Below are positions 62,428 through 64,000 of a stretch of DNA of 64,000 nt, piece after piece. The position numbers and the translations under genes are program-made. The DNA comes from Pedobacter psychrodurus (lineage in GTDB: Bacteria; Bacteroidota; Bacteroidia; Sphingobacteriales; Sphingobacteriaceae), in the NCBI RefSeq assembly GCF_004331735.1, contig NZ_SJSO01000016.1, forward strand, positions 62,001 to 126,000, given 5' to 3'. Positions within the stretch are counted from its first letter, which is position 1. Every line of letters starts with the position of its first letter. The notes under the pieces were generated by a model. That model ran no database searches and was not told the origin of the DNA. It worked only from the letters and a program-made list of their open reading frames with translations.

Positions 62428-62782
62428 ATACTAATATAATATTTCCAAAGCAGGTTTCCTTGCTTGATTAAGCATTTTAGCCCGTAAAAACCCTTTTAAT
62501 TTAATAGATTGAAGTTGGATTTAGAAAGAACCTATTTTATGTTAAAAAATCAGTCCACAATCTACAATTGCTGCAAATCATGTTTTCTCTCAAAATCTAT
62601 ATTTTTTGGTAAGGCTACAAAAAAATCCCACTATTATTTCTAATTCTTCTATAATTTGACAATAAAAATCTTCAAACACTCAAAATATGATCGTTCACTC
62701 CAAAAATAAATCAAGAATTAAAAATAATCATTCAAATGTTTGAAAATATTCAGTCAAAAAAGACTTTAGTATATTTGATGGT
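62428..62782. promoter_or_regulatory. Divergent promoter region, sigma factor and AraC genes
   Basis: AT-rich DNA without a gene. TATATTTG at 62770-62777 matches the Bacteroidota -7 consensus only five bases before the araC-type start, which would make a leaderless or almost leaderless transcript. No clear -33 is seen at the correct distance. Confidence 0.35.
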
Positions 62783-63649
62783 ATGAAAGCTATTATTAAT
62801 ATAAAGCTGGAAAAAGAGCTAAAAGATTCCTTTTCGATTACCTATTTTAAGGATAGTTTTAGCGTTGAGCAATCTGCACAAGGTGCATACCGATTAACCT
62901 ACAACCGGATTATATTAATCACGAACGGATCGGGAGAAATCTACATTGATGACCAGGTTTTTCAAATTACCGATCACGAAATCTTTTTAATAGCAAAAGG
63001 ACAGATTATTAATTTTAATGAGGGTACCATATTTTCTGGTTTTGAACTGAGTTTTGGAGATTGTTTTTGGGAACGGAGCCCGTCAAGTGCAAATAACTGC
63101 AAGGCTGTATTATTCAATAATGCAGCAAACAATCAGTGGTTATCCTTAACGTTAAACGATCATACTCAATTAAGTGTACTTTTTAAAAGTTTATACATCG
63201 AATTTTCGTCGGCAGATTATGTTAATAAGCTAGATGCCATGGCAGCCTATTTAAAAATCATCATGATTAAAATTGCGAATGTAAATGCAGCATTAGCACC
63301 GGGGATTGATAGTTACGAAAATAAGCTTTATAGAAATTTTATCGAATTGATCAGTCAGCATTACCAAAGCTCACATGAGGTTGGGGATTATGCCGATTTG
63401 ATGGGTATATCTGCAAGAAAATTAACCGAGCTTTCTAAAAAATGTAGTGGCAAAGGCGCTAAAGATTTAATAAACGGTCAACTTATAGCCGAAGCCAAAC
63501 GTGGTTTACAATTTTCGTCGAAACCAGTTAAAGAGATTGCCTATCAACTTAATTTTAGTTCACCAGATCAGTTCAGTCATTTTTTTAAAAAGAATACGGC
63601 CATTTCACCTCAAGATTATAGAATGCTCTTTGTAAACATTGGTGTTTAA
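62783..63649 (+). CDS. AraC-family transcriptional regulator
   Basis: A 288-residue protein. An N-terminal cupin-like sensor (about 20-110, IILITNGSGEIYIDDQVF and HEIFLIAKG) is followed by a linker. The C-terminal double helix-turn-helix reads YADLMGISARKLTELSKKCS and KEIAYQLNFSSPDQFSHFFK, ending ISPQDYR. It is divergent from the sigma/FecR genes and may control them or respond to the same nutrient; that link is inference. Confidence 0.9.
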   Translation: MKAIINIKLEKELKDSFSITYFKDSFSVEQSAQGAYRLTYNRIILITNGSGEIYIDDQVFQITDHEIFLIAKGQIINFNEGTIFSGFELSFGDCFWERSPSSANNCKAVLFNNAANNQWLSLTLNDHTQLSVLFKSLYIEFSSADYVNKLDAMAAYLKIIMIKIANVNAALAPGIDSYENKLYRNFIELISQHYQSSHEVGDYADLMGISARKLTELSKKCSGKGAKDLINGQLIAEAKRGLQFSSKPVKEIAYQLNFSSPDQFSHFFKKNTAISPQDYRMLFVNIGV

Positions 63650-63708
63650 TTTTCCAAAAAAATGGTAAGCGTGGATAATATCACAACACCTACCATTTTA
63701 AAAGAATG

Positions 63709-64000
63709 TTATTCACTCCATGGAGAATGTAATATACAATCGCAAAAGTTTTTACGGTAAAAATTAGGGATCATGTAGGCACATACATCTGCTTTGATGT
63801 TCCCAAATGTGGTTTCCGTTTTATGCTCAAAGCCACTAAAAAATGTTGGAATAATCTTTTTCTTAAAATCATTGCGAGGAAAGGCCTCAACAATAGCTAA
63901 GCGATCTGCTTCAGCAAGGTTTTCATAGCCCTCGCCCATCACATCCAGCCCCACACCACTATACATTAATGCTACTTCATTTTCTTTATGTTCGGCAATG
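63709..64000 (-). CDS. HD-domain-like protein, C-terminal fragment
   Basis: The frame is open to the right edge, so only the last 96 or so residues are visible; the Met at 63966 is internal. The text ENEVALMYSGVGLDVMGEGY, ADRLAIVEAFPRNDF and KTETTFGNIKADVCA, ending LHSPWSE, resembles the C-terminal part of predicted metal-dependent HD-domain phosphohydrolases. The HD motif itself would lie beyond the window. No function can be assigned here. Confidence 0.6.
   Translation of the reverse strand, partial: IAEHKENEVALMYSGVGLDVMGEGYENLAEADRLAIVEAFPRNDFKKKIIPTFFSGFEHKTETTFGNIKADVCAYMIPNFYRKNFCDCILHSPWSE

Noticed and set aside
1-64000. tRNA, rRNA or intact insertion sequence
   Set aside because: No tRNA-like, rRNA-like or transposase-like sequence was noticed on reading both strands; a tRNAscan-type search was not possible.

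Overview
The window looks like a chromosome segment of a Bacteroidota bacterium, most likely Sphingobacteriaceae and close to Pedobacter. The reasons are the SusC/SusD pair under a FecI-type sigma/FecR pair, a second FecI/FecR locus ending in an STN-domain protein, DUF4382 and DUF3667 proteins, TlpA/DUF4369 thioredoxins, and many MKK-type Bacteroidota signal peptides and lipoproteins. The DNA is AT-rich. No rRNA, tRNA, CRISPR array or intact insertion sequence was seen.

Region 1 (1-16.2 kb) is an exopolysaccharide locus. Four plus-strand genes (partial glycosyltransferase, MOP flippase, two GT2 enzymes) converge with no gap on a long minus-strand operon. In transcription order that operon holds a hexapeptide acetyltransferase, a receiver-like protein, a receiver-like/sugar-phosphate transferase fusion, a single-repeat TolC-like protein, a Wzc-like co-polymerase, a Wzy/ligase-like polymerase, a 35-aa microprotein, GT2, GT4-like and GT14 glycosyltransferases and an acyltransferase. 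A clan GH-A lipoprotein lies upstream. No Wza-type export channel is present, both receiver domains lack the phospho-acceptor Asp, and the Wzc ATPase lacks key acidic residues.

Region 2 (16.3-24 kb) has a divergent NarL-type regulator/histidine kinase pair, small unknown genes, a SUKH (SMI1/KNR4) immunity-type gene preceded by a frameshifted gene remnant, an OafA-like acyltransferase, a 56-aa lipoprotein outside usual ORF size limits, a Lys/Gly-rich secreted protein and a DUF4382 lipoprotein.

Region 3 (24.2-34.1 kb) has an OmpR/histidine kinase system with a beta-barrel partner behind a terminator-like leader hairpin, a DUF3667 protein, a decayed regulator of apparent PAS-like plus LytTR origin, a divergent HxlR regulator/SDR pair with a palindromic operator candidate, DinB and WYL-regulator genes, a YdeI/OmpD-type protein and a putative immunity protein.

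Region 4 (34.3-41.9 kb) has an ECF sigma/FecR pair whose distal gene encodes STN and carboxypeptidase-like domains fused to a 15-16-residue repeat and a probable barrel, with a repeat-sharing paralogue upstream. It also holds an SDR and an intact lipoprotein frame whose only start candidate is ATA.

Region 5 (42-49.6 kb) is the high-affinity potassium locus: a 26-34-aa hydrophobic peptide, kdpF, kdpA, kdpB, kdpC, a porin, a small membrane protein and a KdpD N-terminal module without a kinase. Palindromes interrupt the operon.

Region 6 (50-64 kb) has an ArgE-like M20 hydrolase with a GNAT enzyme, a small OB-like protein, a Crp/Fnr regulator, and a sigma-FecR-SusC-SusD-TlpA-TlpA nutrient-uptake series next to an AraC regulator. 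It ends with the C-terminal part of an HD-domain-like protein. Dispersed inverted repeats of the CGTCATT type recur in intergenic DNA from 27 to 50 kb.
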